Assembly (NCBI GenBank): GCA_035578905.1
Contig: JAQJVL010000529.1
Coordinates: 186,001 to 250,000 of the forward strand
DNA: 64,000 nt
Source: Stictocephala bisonia
Taxonomy: Eukaryota > Arthropoda > Insecta > Hemiptera > Membracidae
Direction: 5' to 3'
Below the pieces are notes generated by a model. The model did not search any database. It saw only the letters and a program-made list of their open reading frames with translations, and had not been told where the DNA came from. Shown here in pieces: positions 49,499 through 59,556 of the stretch. The translations under genes and the position numbers were made by a program. How positions within the stretch are numbered: the first letter of the stretch is position 1; each line of letters opens with the position of its first letter.

Positions 49499-50330
49499 AT
49501 CGTTGATGTGCACTCGCTGCTGCGAAAAAGAGGTGTTTACCTGGTTATCTGTCAGATTTGTCATCTTGTACTTAGCGAGCCACGAGTAATTTATGGCGCG
49601 GCTTGTAAACTGAACCACGATCGACGGGATGCCATCCTCGAACGTGGGTATCCTGTGTGCAGCTGACAACTGGCTGTCCTGCACCTCCACCCCAATGGCT
49701 GCGCCCACGTCCTTCACTGTGGCGTTGATGTCCTCCTTCGGTTTCCACTGGAACCCCACTGATATCAATGTTATTTATCCGGGTGTATTGTTCCATTGAC
49801 CGCACTCTGTCTCTTAAATCGGCTACTTCGTTCGAGAGGACCGCATTCTTCTCTCTGAGGATGTGTCCTTCTTGAGAGCAACCAATTCAGACCTTATCTC
49901 TGACATAAGAGTCGTATAAGTGTCAAGTTTGTCAGAATTAAACTGCTCAGAAAATGAGAGGGTAGCCATGTCGTCTCTGAAACACTTGCTATTTGAACTG
50001 GTCCAGGACTCCTTAAGATGTTGTAGACTAAGTGCTGCTGTTGGCAGATGCTGTAATTCCATTGAACACTTGCTATTTGAACTGGTCCAGGACTCCTTAA
50101 GATGTTGTAGGCTAAGTGATGCTGTTGGCAGATGCTGTAATTCCATTGAACACTTGCTATTTGAACTGGTCCAGGACTCCTTAAGATGTTGTAGACTGAG
50201 TGCTGCTGTTGGCAGATGCTGTAATTCCATTGAACACTTGCTATTTGAACTGGTCCAGGACTCTGACGAGGGACTCCTTAGATGTTGTAGACTGTGTGCT
50301 GCTGTTGGCAGATGCTGTAATTCCTTATCC
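49499..50330 (-). pseudogene. Non-LTR retrotransposon ORF1 protein, broken
   Basis: On the minus strand the N-terminal part consists of 28-residue repeats (LQHLKESWTSSNSKC), then FNSDKLDTYTTLMSEIRSEL, a coiled-coil-like stretch. A shifted frame reads DRVRSMEQYTRINNIDISGV, another continues GVEVQDSQLSAAHRIPTF and then VVQFTSRAINYSWLAKYK. That order (coiled coil, RNA-binding core with AHR, C-terminal domain) is the ORF1 layout of jockey/CR1-like elements. At least two frameshifts, plus the hAT end at 49498, inactivate it. The ORF2 that should follow is not adjacent. Confidence 0.65.
49980..50326. repeat. 84 bp tandem repeat, 4 copies, in ORF1 coding sequence
   Basis: Units start aacacttgctatttgaact at 49980, 50064, 50148 and 50232. 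The fourth carries a 12 bp in-frame insertion near tctgacgaggga. 84 bp equals 28 codons, so the ORF1 frame is kept on the minus strand. Confidence 0.92.
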
Positions 50331-50396
50331 TTGCATCACCACTTACACATCTTTTTTCTTGTATATCGGCCAGCCAGTGGCCCGAGGGATATAAGG

Positions 50397-50440
50397 CAGA
50401 GGTTCCCAAACTTTTTTAATTGTGTGCCACCTAAAGCCAC
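50397..50440 (+). mobile_element. Possible hAT terminus
   Basis: cagaggttcccaaactttttt at 50397 has the form of hAT/Charlie-type terminal repeats. The matching inverted end (gtttgggaacctctg) was not found nearby, so this is an isolated end. Confidence 0.4.
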
Positions 50441-51110
50441 TCGAGACTCATATGCACCACTAAAAAACCACGTATTAATATATTTTAAGCATATAAAGCA
50501 TTATATATTTTATATGCTTATGCGTGTGTGTAATTTTTATGAAAATATAGTCTGTAACAAGTGATACGTCTCAAAAAGTGGTGGGGCAGTTCCACTACAT
50601 TCGTTCTTTTCCCTTGTGTATAAGGCTAAGGACTGGACAGTGATACGCGTACAGCAGACCTGAGAAGCGCAGATACCAGGACATCCTGGCCTTGACTGGA
50701 AGTATTTGTCTGTTTCCCGCTCTGATCAATAGTCTATGTAGAATGGTCAGAGTAAGTTTAAAAATATGTCGGTCTGACGTAAAAAATACAAATACAGTAA
50801 ATAAAAATATTAATAACACGTGAATGACAAAGAACCCAAAATAAGATCAAAGTAAGAAAAGAAATCATTCTATGTAGTTATGTTTTTGGCAAATGCTAGC
50901 CTTCAGATGTTAGATGTTTGCACACATAATAGTCCCGTGTGTATAGTTTAATTGTAATTTCTCTTTTAATTGTAAATTTAGTTCATTTACAAGATTAAAA
51001 GATCATTTATCAGTGTGTATCTGTAATTTTAGTGGTTGAATAACTTGTAGTGTACTAGGTAAATGTTACCAAATACAAATATGTGACTCACAAACAAACC
51101 GATTACAGCA
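50441..51110. other. Spacer
   Basis: No gene was recognised before the RTE-like element. Confidence 0.4.
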
Positions 51111-51138
51111 TGCCGACCTTTTCAGACAGGAAATAGAC

Positions 51139-52242
51139 ATGTATGGAAAGGATACAGTGATAGCGTTCATAGATTTACAAAAAGCATATGACAAAGTGAA
51201 GAGAGAAATGATTTGGGAGAATCTGAGAAGAAGAGGGATAAAGGAGGGGATAATTGAAAGGATTAGGAATCTTTATGAAATATGTAAAAGTAAAGTAAGG
51301 ATAGAAGAAAAATTCACGCAATCCTTTAAAACAGAGAGAGGTGTAAGACAGGGTAGTGTACTATCACCTTTTCTTTTCAATGTGATCATGGATGAAATCA
51401 TTGCAGGGGTTCAGATGGACAGAAGAGCTGAGGACTTGAAGGTGGTTGCATATGCAGATGATGTAATGATATGGGAAGAAAGAGAAGAAGAGTTGGAACG
51501 AGAGTTGGCGAAATGGGCAGAAGTGGCAAAGAAGTATGGACTGAAGATGAATGTACAAAAATGTAAGGTAATGAAGGTGGGAAGAATGGATGGAGGAAAT
51601 GAAGATATATCAATTCAAGGGAATGTCCTGGAAAGAGTAGAAGATTTCTGTTATTTGGGTAGTACAATAACAAGCAAGGGTACGATGACAAAGGAAATAG
51701 GAAAAAGAATTTGGAAAAGTGGACAGTTTTTCAATCTAGTGAAAAAGATACTATGGAATTGGAATATTGGGAAGGAGGCAAAATTGTTAATGTATAAAAT
51801 GTATTACCAGCCAATCTTATTATATGGAGCGGAGACATGGACATGGAATAAAAGTGACATCAGCAGATTACAAGCAGCGGAGATGAGATTCCTGAGGGGA
51901 ATAGAGAAGGTTAGTAGAAGAGACAGAATAAGAAATGAAGTAATCAGAGAGAGGCTGGGAGTAATAACATTACAGGAAACGATGGAAAGAAGGAGGATAC
52001 AGTGGATGGGTCATGTGAAGAGGATGGAAGATAACAGAATGCCAAAGATAGCCTTGGAGAAACAAGAGGGAGGAAGGAGACCGAGGGGAAGGCCGAGAGG
52101 AAGATGGATAGACCAGGTGTGGAGGGATGTGGAGAGAAGGGGACTTCGGAGGGTACAGGTGGAGGAGGAGAAGACGTGGAGAGACAGACAGAAGTGGAAG
52201 AGGCTGTGTCAGACGACCTGCGAAAGCGGAAACGTTGACTGA
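51139..52242 (+). CDS. Reverse transcriptase of a 5'-truncated RTE-like retrotransposon
   Basis: Open for 367 codons. RT motifs are in order: FIDLQKAYDKV (motif A), VRQGSVLSPFLFN (motif B), VVAYADDVMIW (YADD catalytic pair, motif C), GLKMNVQKCKVMK (motif D) and CYLGSTIT. The C-terminal half has RRIQWMGHVKRMEDNRMP and RPRGRPRGRWIDQVWRDVER, typical of RTE-like endonuclease-reverse transcriptases. The frame starts mid-protein: RT-like residues (ADLFRQEID) precede the first ATG, and the apurinic endonuclease domain and RT N-terminus are missing. The stop is followed at once by a (gatgat)n tail to ~52257, as expected for RTE 3' ends. The uninterrupted frame indicates a young insertion, but without its 5' end it cannot be autonomous. 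Confidence 0.85.
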   Translation: MYGKDTVIAFIDLQKAYDKVKREMIWENLRRRGIKEGIIERIRNLYEICKSKVRIEEKFTQSFKTERGVRQGSVLSPFLFNVIMDEIIAGVQMDRRAEDLKVVAYADDVMIWEEREEELERELAKWAEVAKKYGLKMNVQKCKVMKVGRMDGGNEDISIQGNVLERVEDFCYLGSTITSKGTMTKEIGKRIWKSGQFFNLVKKILWNWNIGKEAKLLMYKMYYQPILLYGAETWTWNKSDISRLQAAEMRFLRGIEKVSRRDRIRNEVIRERLGVITLQETMERRRIQWMGHVKRMEDNRMPKIALEKQEGGRRPRGRPRGRWIDQVWRDVERRGLRRVQVEEEKTWRDRQKWKRLCQTTCESGNVD

Positions 52243-52257
52243 TGATGATGATGATGA

Positions 52258-52547
52258 ATAATTGAACATTGGCGTCTGTTTAATGTTGTGCAAGAAATAT
52301 CACCAACTTAGATGGAATTCGTGGACCTGTCATTCGGTATTTCTCGAAAGACCTGTCAGTATTACTGTTCTCGAATCGTTAGTTGCATCATAGAAATCCA
52401 TAGTTGGCAGTTGCGGTGGTTATCGTCCTCGGAATGTACATTCCCAGTCCTAGCACGTCCAGTGTCATCGCCGCCTTGTTGCCAAAGTGACTCAGTGGGG
52501 CGATTTACACTCTTGCATCAATAGATTTGCGACACTTATCACTGGAC
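52258..52547. other. Spacer
   Basis: A 70-codon plus frame (52312-52524) is unrecognised. Confidence 0.35.
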
Positions 52548-53800
52548 TGATAAAGGATAGCACTCCAGTTGCGGCTTCGCCCGCAAACTTTCAATTTGTA
52601 TAAAAAATATATGAAATCTATAATTTTTTTAATTCGAATTATAAGTACAGTATTTGTAAACATAAAGCAATTTAGTCTATGAACTTCTAAAGGCTAAAAA
52701 GTTGTGTAAGCAGAAGATGCCTATTTATTTTGCCTCTTTATTATATATACTAAAAGCGTAAATTATAATAATTATTAAGAGTATGTCATATGTGATAGTA
52801 TATTTGTTCAAATTCGTTTAAAAACATGTAAATTAAACTAATATTAGGGCTTATTATTTTTTATTTCAAGTTATAATACAATAAAAGTTATTTTATTTGC
52901 AATACAACAATTTGCAATCATAGTATGCATGCACATTTAAGAATTTTAAGCATAACTTACCGAAAAACTTCTTTATAAACTACGTTATTTGTCTTTCCTT
53001 TTAGTGTTAAAATAACTAAACTTGATGGACCGCTTACTCTAGAATTGTCCGTGGGAATAGCACACTTCTCTCAAATCTATGTCTGCAAATTTTAAGGACT
53101 ATTCTTGAGCCTTATAACAGTCATTGCAAAACACAAATTAATAGCGAACTGTACTCTTTTGTATTAGAATGTATAGTCTGTAGAAATTAATTGCATTCTA
53201 GGAATAAATACAGATTCTCTAGTAATAATAGTTGCATCAATAACATTTTTATGGAGAGCAGTTACTCTTAAACGTGTACCATTGCATAATTTTTTGTGGA
53301 AAGAGGTTTCTGAGAAGCATGACCGTAGTTCCAATGTTTAAAGTGAGTCTATGTAGTGGAAACCCAGGTGGATTGCGAGAATGCGGAAATTCAGTTGGAA
53401 ATTGTACAGCATCATCTACTTGTACAATTGAATCTATCGATAGGTATTTCACTTTTGTCTCTTGAAAACAGTTTAGTAAAATATTATTAATTTCTACAGC
53501 TGTCTAATTTTTTGGAGTCAATATTGCTCTTTTACAAAGCCGCTCAGTTGATTTATGCTTAATTTAGTATATAATCTGTCCATTAATTCATTTAGGGTAA
53601 TTACCACATTTCCTAGTTCTGAGGGCAAATTGATCTTTCCTCTAGATTCGGAATATTTACCATCACCTATTCTCAAAAGTAGATCAGAAAAGTTTCCAGC
53701 AGTTTCATCACTTCTAATATCTTTCATATTTTTTGTAAGAGAGAATTTTATTGTAACAGACGCGACAAAATCGGTCATAATAATAGAGCTTGACAGAGAA
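52548..53800 (-). pseudogene. Decayed Helitron: PIF1-like helicase C-terminus and 3' hairpin
   Basis: Minus strand, in order. 53778-53518 reads KFSLTKNMKD then FSDLLLRIGDGKYSES. 53452-53270 reads YLSIDSIVQVDDAVQFPTEF then LTLNIGTTVMLLRNLFPQK. A shifted frame (~53290-52950) gives LCNGTRLRV, ESVFIPRMQLISTDYTF, KRVQFAINLCFAMTV and VVYKEVFR. These are the late SF1 helicase motifs of Helitron RepHel/PIF1-like proteins. Frames change and stops occur, so it is dead. About 370 bp further, 52586-52569 forms the hairpin ttgcgggcgaagccgcaa followed by ctggagtgctatcc, the position and shape of a Helitron 3' end, although CTRR has changed to CTTT. The Rep domain was not found. Confidence 0.7.
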
Positions 53801-54831
53801 GCTTGAGGAATTTTTAGGATGTGTGAAGAATGAACAGGAAGGTTGACAGTCCATAGGATAAGAGGAGCTTCTGGGTGAAGATTTTCTCATATGTGAAGGA
53901 GATGTTGATGTTACAGCAAGTCGAAATTGCCTTCCAATTGTTTCTCCTGAACCGGAGACGTGGTTTATCCCTTTCATTCTCTCCATACTTGGCCAGAAGT
54001 TTGCCATCACGAATGGGGAAATGTCTCCCGCTGCCTTGAGCTCACAAGAAGTACCTTAAGTCTCACATTTGGACTTTTCGTACATCTATTGTAGATTATT
54101 GGAGCATTGTTGACCTACACGATTCATAGATTTGAACCTCTGCTAGTTGTTAGACACGTGATTTACGATATCTACTCGTACCTCGGACGCTCGAGATGCA
54201 AAACCGTGTACAATATAGGACAGAGATGATGCACCAGGCATGCACCATCTCCAAGATCACACGGCGAGGAACAACCTCACCATCAATGACTATATTCACA
54301 GCTTCAACTATGTTTTGAAAAAAGGCAAGAAAAAAAGAATCTGAGTCGTATAAAAAATGAAAAAGATGAAACCTCTCTTCCAGGGAATTAATATGTACAC
54401 GTTACTTCAATTACACAAACTTCAGGAAGAGTTATTTACGTACAACTAAAAACAATTTAAATCAAACCAATTTGTTGACAAATAATACAATAATTAATCA
54501 CATATGTATCAAATTTGTATCAATCCTTTCATAGCACGCACTAAGACTATAAACGAAGATACTGTGAAAATGTCAAGTAGTTATATTTTACGGTTTACGC
54601 TGAACGTTGATTTTTAGCTCGGCCTCTATGTATTTCTTACAGAGAGGTGTAAACTTAAAAAAAAAACATAATTTTTGCACCTCAACATTAAAATTTCACA
54701 AAATCCTTTCTTAGCACGCACCTAGACCCTAAAATGAAGGTACTGTCAAAATTTCAAAAATCTACCTATTGTGGTGGTTAAGGCTGCAATGATTTTGAAT
54801 TTTTCACTTCTTTTTTATAAATATAAAATCA
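53801..54831. other. Spacer upstream of the Helitron helicase remnant
   Basis: Could contain unrecognised Helitron sequence: the 98-codon minus frame 54010-53714 overlaps its start. A hairpin (gagatgatgca / tgcaccatctc) lies at 54223-54251. No other gene. Confidence 0.4.
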
Positions 54832-55389
54832 CTAGGCAACACCCCAGCACGCTTCGCGTGCCAACCCCGACTCGATGCGCACGTCGAAAAAGGTGACGAT
54901 ACACCTCGGCCTTCGGCCTTGGCATGTGACTTTAAAGACTACGAATAGTAGTAGATTAACTCTATAACTTAAAATCACAATATTAAATTTATTTACAATA
55001 TCTCACTCACACTACTTGCGTTTCTACCTATTTATTAGTATAAATACCCAATGGTATTTATTGCTTATCCTGTTTTAAACGTGTTCATTTTATTTTTGTT
55101 TAACATCTCTAGATTAAACTCGTTAGGATAATGTCAAATATACAAAATAAATTTGTTTATTTATTATAAAACAGCTGTTATTAATTTACTAAAATCAACC
55201 CAATGTTATTCTTATGAAAAAAGGAAACGTTGGGGCTATTTGTACCCCTTAGGAATGGAGAAAAATCCCTTCTTAGTAGGTCCCTTCGATACTAAAACTA
55301 ACTTCCTTTAAAATGTCGAGTAAATCCGTTCGGTGGTTTTTGAGATTTGGCGATGAGTCAGTCAGTGGTATTTGTCTTATATATATCAC
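54832..55389 (-). mobile_element. Complete-looking non-autonomous Helitron (~560 bp)
   Basis: Minus-strand 5' end near 55389: atatatataagacaaatacc then actgactgactcatcgcc. 3' end: ggccgaaggccgagg, hairpin gcacgcgaagcgtgc (54861-54847), ctggggtgttgcCTAG ending at 54832, then T. Both Helitron termini are present in one orientation and there is no coding frame. The 3' end is nearly identical to those at 14962 and 43250, so all belong to one family. Confidence 0.7.
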
Positions 55390-55424
55390 GCTTATATATA
55401 CCACGCGTATATATACAGCGTGAT

Positions 55425-56720
55425 AATTACAGATCAATTTCAATCTTATCTTAACTATCAAAAGTTTTCGAAAAAGCAGTTTTGGACAGCCTCTGAATGT
55501 TGAGGATCAGCGTAGATTTATGTAAAATAAGAAGTCAACAATTATATATTTTTCTTGGTCAATGAAATAGCACTGAAGGTAGGCTCCACATATAATTCGT
55601 TGGTCTTATTGATTGGCTGTATCAGCTGTATTAAAGAATTTGTCGTGGTTGACCCTGATCTCTCGCTAAATAAATAAATTAAACTGTATGATGAGTGTTA
55701 AAGGAGTCGAGTTGAATTGGTTCACATCTTTATCTTAAATGAAGGATGCAGTTCATATTGACGCTAGATATTGATGATAGTGGATGTCTAAGACGTTTTA
55801 GATTCTGTGAAGACGCTGGTAAGATAAAGGAGGTTTCTCAGCAGTAAGTACATCTCTGGTCCCGTGCTTTCCTCGTTTATATAAACAATCTTCCTTTTCA
55901 ACGGCTAAGGTACATATCTTCTCGCCGATTACACCTCATTGACGGTGACCATTCCTTTGACTGCCTTTGTCACTTGAAGAAGCATCCTTTTATAAACCAA
56001 ACATTCAGCGATTTGATGATTATTTATTTTAATTTAATTTCTTTATTTTTTTTCATTTATTTATTTATTTTAAATTAATACAGTAAAGACGCAGATTTTA
56101 AATAATTGTTTTATTTCGAATAGATCTGCAATTGAATTTTCATTATAAATGCATACATCAAAATGGGTATAATTTCTCTGTGTATATTACTGGACGTATA
56201 TATTAAGTAAATATTAACTTCAGAGTGCATATTGACTGTCACCCATACAGTCAGTGAAAACCTGTCTTGCTCGAACTGCCTATTTAGATATACTACTGTC
56301 AGCTTATTATGGCTTCTTTGATCCCTTTCTGTCTTATGTTGCTCCGATTTGGGGTGCTGAGAGCCAAAGAACGCTTTTTATTTTAAAGATTAAAATGAAG
56401 TACATTAGTATTACGTTTTCTCTCCAAAAATATCAAACCTGCAAAGATTTGTTTCGTAATATCTTAACTGTCCCTCCTTTGTATGTCCTGGAAACTCTGG
56501 CTTTTTAAAAACATTTGTTTGATTTCAGGTTAGTTTTCCCTGTAACTTCTTATGTTCAGTATTGTCTTTAAGCTGACAACTCCCTTTTACCAACAGCACC
56601 TCTTGTACAATGGAACCAAACTTCAACATCCTACCCCTCCGTCTTAAGTTGTTGTTAAAGCACTTAACATTTAAGAAAGATCTCCTGAAATTACTTCAGC
56701 GTCCGTGATTTCTCGGCTGT
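55425..56720 (+). pseudogene. Decayed CR1/jockey-like reverse transcriptase
   Basis: Blocks in order: NYRSISIL with LSKVFEKAVLDSL (~55430-55490), LVLLIDL-like motif A, ELNWFTSYL (~55710), YINNLPFQ (~55890) after a degraded QGSVLGP, then the open frame 56254-56508 with LARTAYLDILLSAYYGFFD, IWGAESQRTLFIL and LFRNILTVPPLYVLETLAF, and finally LPLRLKLLLKHLTFKKDLLK. Multiple stops and frameshifts show it is old. The endonuclease and ORF1 are missing on the left, where the short Helitron sits. Confidence 0.65.
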
Positions 56721-57239
56721 GAAATATTTTTAAATGTAAACTTATATTGTTTGTGTGTGTGATGAAAAAATGTTCCAAAATGGTTTTTAATCTTGTGATT
56801 TTATTGCCAACGTCTATAATTTAATTTTTGTATAGTTTTAATGAAACCTTTTTAAGTATTACTGACCTTGCTAGTACAAAGTTATTGTTAACTTGAGCAA
56901 AATAAATGACATACTGACTTGAGAATAATGGTTTCATACGCATCTAGTATAACTTTACGCCTTTTAATTATTGCCAACATAGAGGGAAAATTAAAAATGT
57001 CTTCAATTATTTAATATTATGGTAATTTACATTGAATTAAGTCCCAGGTTGATTTCAGTTTTAGCGAACGTTTAAAATTATTTAAATACATTTTGTTCGT
57101 AATATATTTTATTAAAATAGCACTACAATTTGTAGTGTTGAAAAGAGTGGGTAAGTGCTTTTTTAATCACCAAAGAAAGTGTACGTAATTGCCTGATAAT
57201 CTTACCTACGGTAATTCTTACCTTTGTGGGTTACCAAAT
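56721..57239. other. AT-rich spacer
   Basis: No gene was recognised. Confidence 0.4.
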
Positions 57240-58110
57240 ATTCACGATCCCCGTTTCTATTGATCTCCTGCATGAGTACTTTGACCTAAGTAGATACATA
57301 GTGTTAAAGTATGAAGTCATGACTGATTACGCCTTCAACTGGTTTGAATCAGATTAACAAAGGATTGTTGCCCCTTGACCTTTCAATGGTCGAAGCGAAC
57401 CATCTAGCTCCATTTCCGACCGTTTTGATCCGCTTCTGCATGAGTGCATTCACTATTACACACGGACGTGTTATCTGCTGACACACCGTTGATGCCATGG
57501 GCAGAACTGAATATGCCTGCAACCGGTTGCAGTCAGCAAAGGGAAAGTTGCCAGATGACCTTTGAATGGGCGAGGTGAGCCGCCTAGCATTGGTTTCCCG
57601 TCGTTTGAGATCTGCTCCTGCAGGAGTGCATGAACCAATTCACATTGAACTGCTCTCTGCTGATACATGCTAGTGCCAAGGAGCTGAACTGAATACGCAG
57701 GTAACAATCAGCAAGCCAAGGGAAAGCTGACCTTAGGCTGTTCCAGGCAAGCTATATAGCACTCGTTTTCGTCGCATGCACCTTACTTCGCTCGAGTGGA
57801 TCAATGGATAAAAGACATCTACTGTTACGGTAATTAAACTAAGGGTCATATTTACCTACAACCGGTTGCAGTATGGTTAATAATTGCTGACCTTCGGCTG
57901 TTGCAGGCAAGCTATATAGCAGTCGTTTTCGTCGCATGCACCTTACTTCGCTTGAGTGAATCAATGGATAAAAGACATCTACTGTTACGGTATTTTAACT
58001 AAGGGTCATATTTACCTACAACTGGTTGCAGTCAACAAGTCAATAGATTGCTGACCTTCGGCTGTTGCAGGTAAGCTATATATCGCTCGATTTCGCCGTA
58101 GCACTTTGCT
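57240..58110. repeat. Degenerate ~160-180 bp tandem repeat, ~5 copies
   Basis: The three right-hand units start ctgaccttmggctgttscag at 57727, 57887 and 58051 and share gcatgcaccttacttcgct and ggtcatatttacctacaac. Two older units to the left (tgacctttcaatgg near 57378, tgacctttgaatggg near 57560) share caaccggttgcagt-type blocks. Similarity rises from left to right. Confidence 0.75.
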
Positions 58111-58513
58111 CAGCACGAAATCGTTTATTGTTTTCTCCTGTAAGGGTGCATTGACCAACACGTCCATTTCACGACTCAATTTGTATGGGGTGTTTAAAAC
58201 CTAGAATATATCAAGCACCAGAGAGTATACCTCCTTCCCACAGAGCCGCGCGTATTGTTTAGCCCTGTCTGACGTGTACCGCTCTACCTTTCTTCAAATT
58301 CCATTTAGAATAGTCTAAATCTAAACGGGTGGACATCACTTGCGCAGAATGTAGAAAGCCAGATTGAGGGTTTTCATCTTTTGCGCAGAGCTTGGTAGGA
58401 CCCCCCAGGTATTACATCATATGCGCAGAATGTCGGCATATTTAAAAAAATATATCCTATTGTTGCCTGGAATGTGGGTTTAAACAATGACTTTTTTAAT
58501 TTAATTACAAAAT
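58111..58513. other. Spacer
   Basis: No gene was recognised. Confidence 0.4.
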
Positions 58514-58680
58514 TAAATTAAAAGGCAAGCACAATTCTACTGGGTGAAACTCCAGTCCACCAGTAAATTAAAATGAAATGAAAATTTATTTTTAAGGCAA
58601 GGTTAGGACTAGACAGTCCTCTCTACCACATAACCTTAAAATTAATATTAAAATTAAATTAATAGGCAAGCACAATTCTT
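58514..58680 (-). mobile_element. Retrotransposon 3' end flanked by a direct repeat
   Basis: 58573-58640 resembles the minus-oriented 3' end at 39884: aaatgaaatgaaaattt, ggttaggact, gtcctctct. On both sides lies a ~27 bp direct repeat containing aggcaagcacaattct (near 58523 and 58653), which may be the target-site duplication or part of an older repeat. Confidence 0.45.
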
Positions 58681-58927
58681 TCAACTTCTAGAATCCATAC
58701 TGATATGCAGGATGAGAAAATATCCTCTTCACAAGTTACAGGTCTGCCAATAAATTGGCTAAATCTAATGTAAACAGGCTGATAAAATGTGGGAAATTTT
58801 TGAATTTCCATATAAGAACAGTTTAAAATAAAAAAAAGTTCCTGTAAGAGTAATTATACAATTTATCTCGCTTTGTTTATTATCTGTATTTTTTTATTTA
58901 TTTTTTTTTTTTTTTATTTTAAAGAGT

Positions 58928-59192
58928 TTTAACTCAAAACGTTTCAGCTACAGCGTTGTAATTTTACATAGTTGTGTGTCTAATAATCAGCTAACTATTT
59001 CCCCTTCAATAAAAAATCTACCTTTAGTTTAAAAATGGTAGCATTTAAAATGTTTTATATTAAAATGAGATGGCAAAACGTACATTTTGAAAATGTCTAA
59101 GTAAAAAACATTTAGAAGTAAAATATTAGATACTAATCATACATACAACCATGTAAAATTACAACGCTGTAGCTGAAAAGTTTTTGAATTAT
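58928..59192. mobile_element. MITE with ~50 bp terminal inverted repeats
   Basis: The left arm 58928-58980 (core tttcagctacagcgttgtaa, then ttttacatagttgtgtgt) is matched by the inverted right arm 59140-59192. The 36 bp core differs at only about two positions. The interior is ~160 bp, AT-rich and non-coding. It sits just upstream of the THAP transposase gene but is not obviously its terminus, since no second copy follows the gene. Confidence 0.65.
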
Positions 59193-59485
59193 GCCCTTTT
59201 ACAATAAAAACCCAAGATAAACTATGCGGGATAAACTCACTCGTTACGCCTGCGGGCACATCGTTTTGTGAGTGGTTTGGGATCACAGAGCAAAGAATAT
59301 CTAGAGCGGACACTCAGTGGTGTGGCGTTGAAGCCAAGCACCCCACAAGATGGCGTCTCCCCCTCCACTTCTCGACCCAGTACTCCCATGGCCCGAGCGT
59401 CATTCGCATTCACTCTTTGATTTCCACGTGTTTCTGTATCACGGCAAGCATTATGTAATGTTATTACTGTTTACTTTGTTCCAAA
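59193..59485 (+). promoter_or_regulatory. GC-rich 5' region of the THAP gene
   Basis: 59270-59420 is GC-rich and includes aagatggcgtctcc, an aagATGGCG (YY1-like) motif common near transcription starts. There is no clear TATA box. Transcription start unknown. Confidence 0.3.
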
Positions 59486-59556
59486 ATGCCACACTGTGTT
59501 TGTTTTGGTTGTAGCAATAGCACCAAAAAGAAAAAGGAAGGTTTAAAATTTCACAG
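59486..59556 (+). CDS. THAP/P-element-type transposase, exon 1
   Basis: ATG at 59486 opens MPHCVCFGCSNSTKKKKEG, then LKFH, the N-terminus of a THAP zinc finger; its first two zinc ligands are among the cysteines of PHCVCFGC. The donor cacag|gtaagc follows at 59557. The split codon AG+G gives Arg, leading to KFH-RFPKEP, the invariant FHxFP segment of THAP domains, in exon 2. ATG choice is supported by its position one or two residues before the first Cys, as usual in THAP proteins. Confidence 0.8.

Noticed and set aside
51364..52293. Minus-strand frames of 64-107 codons
   Set aside because: Antisense shadows of the RTE-like reverse transcriptase.
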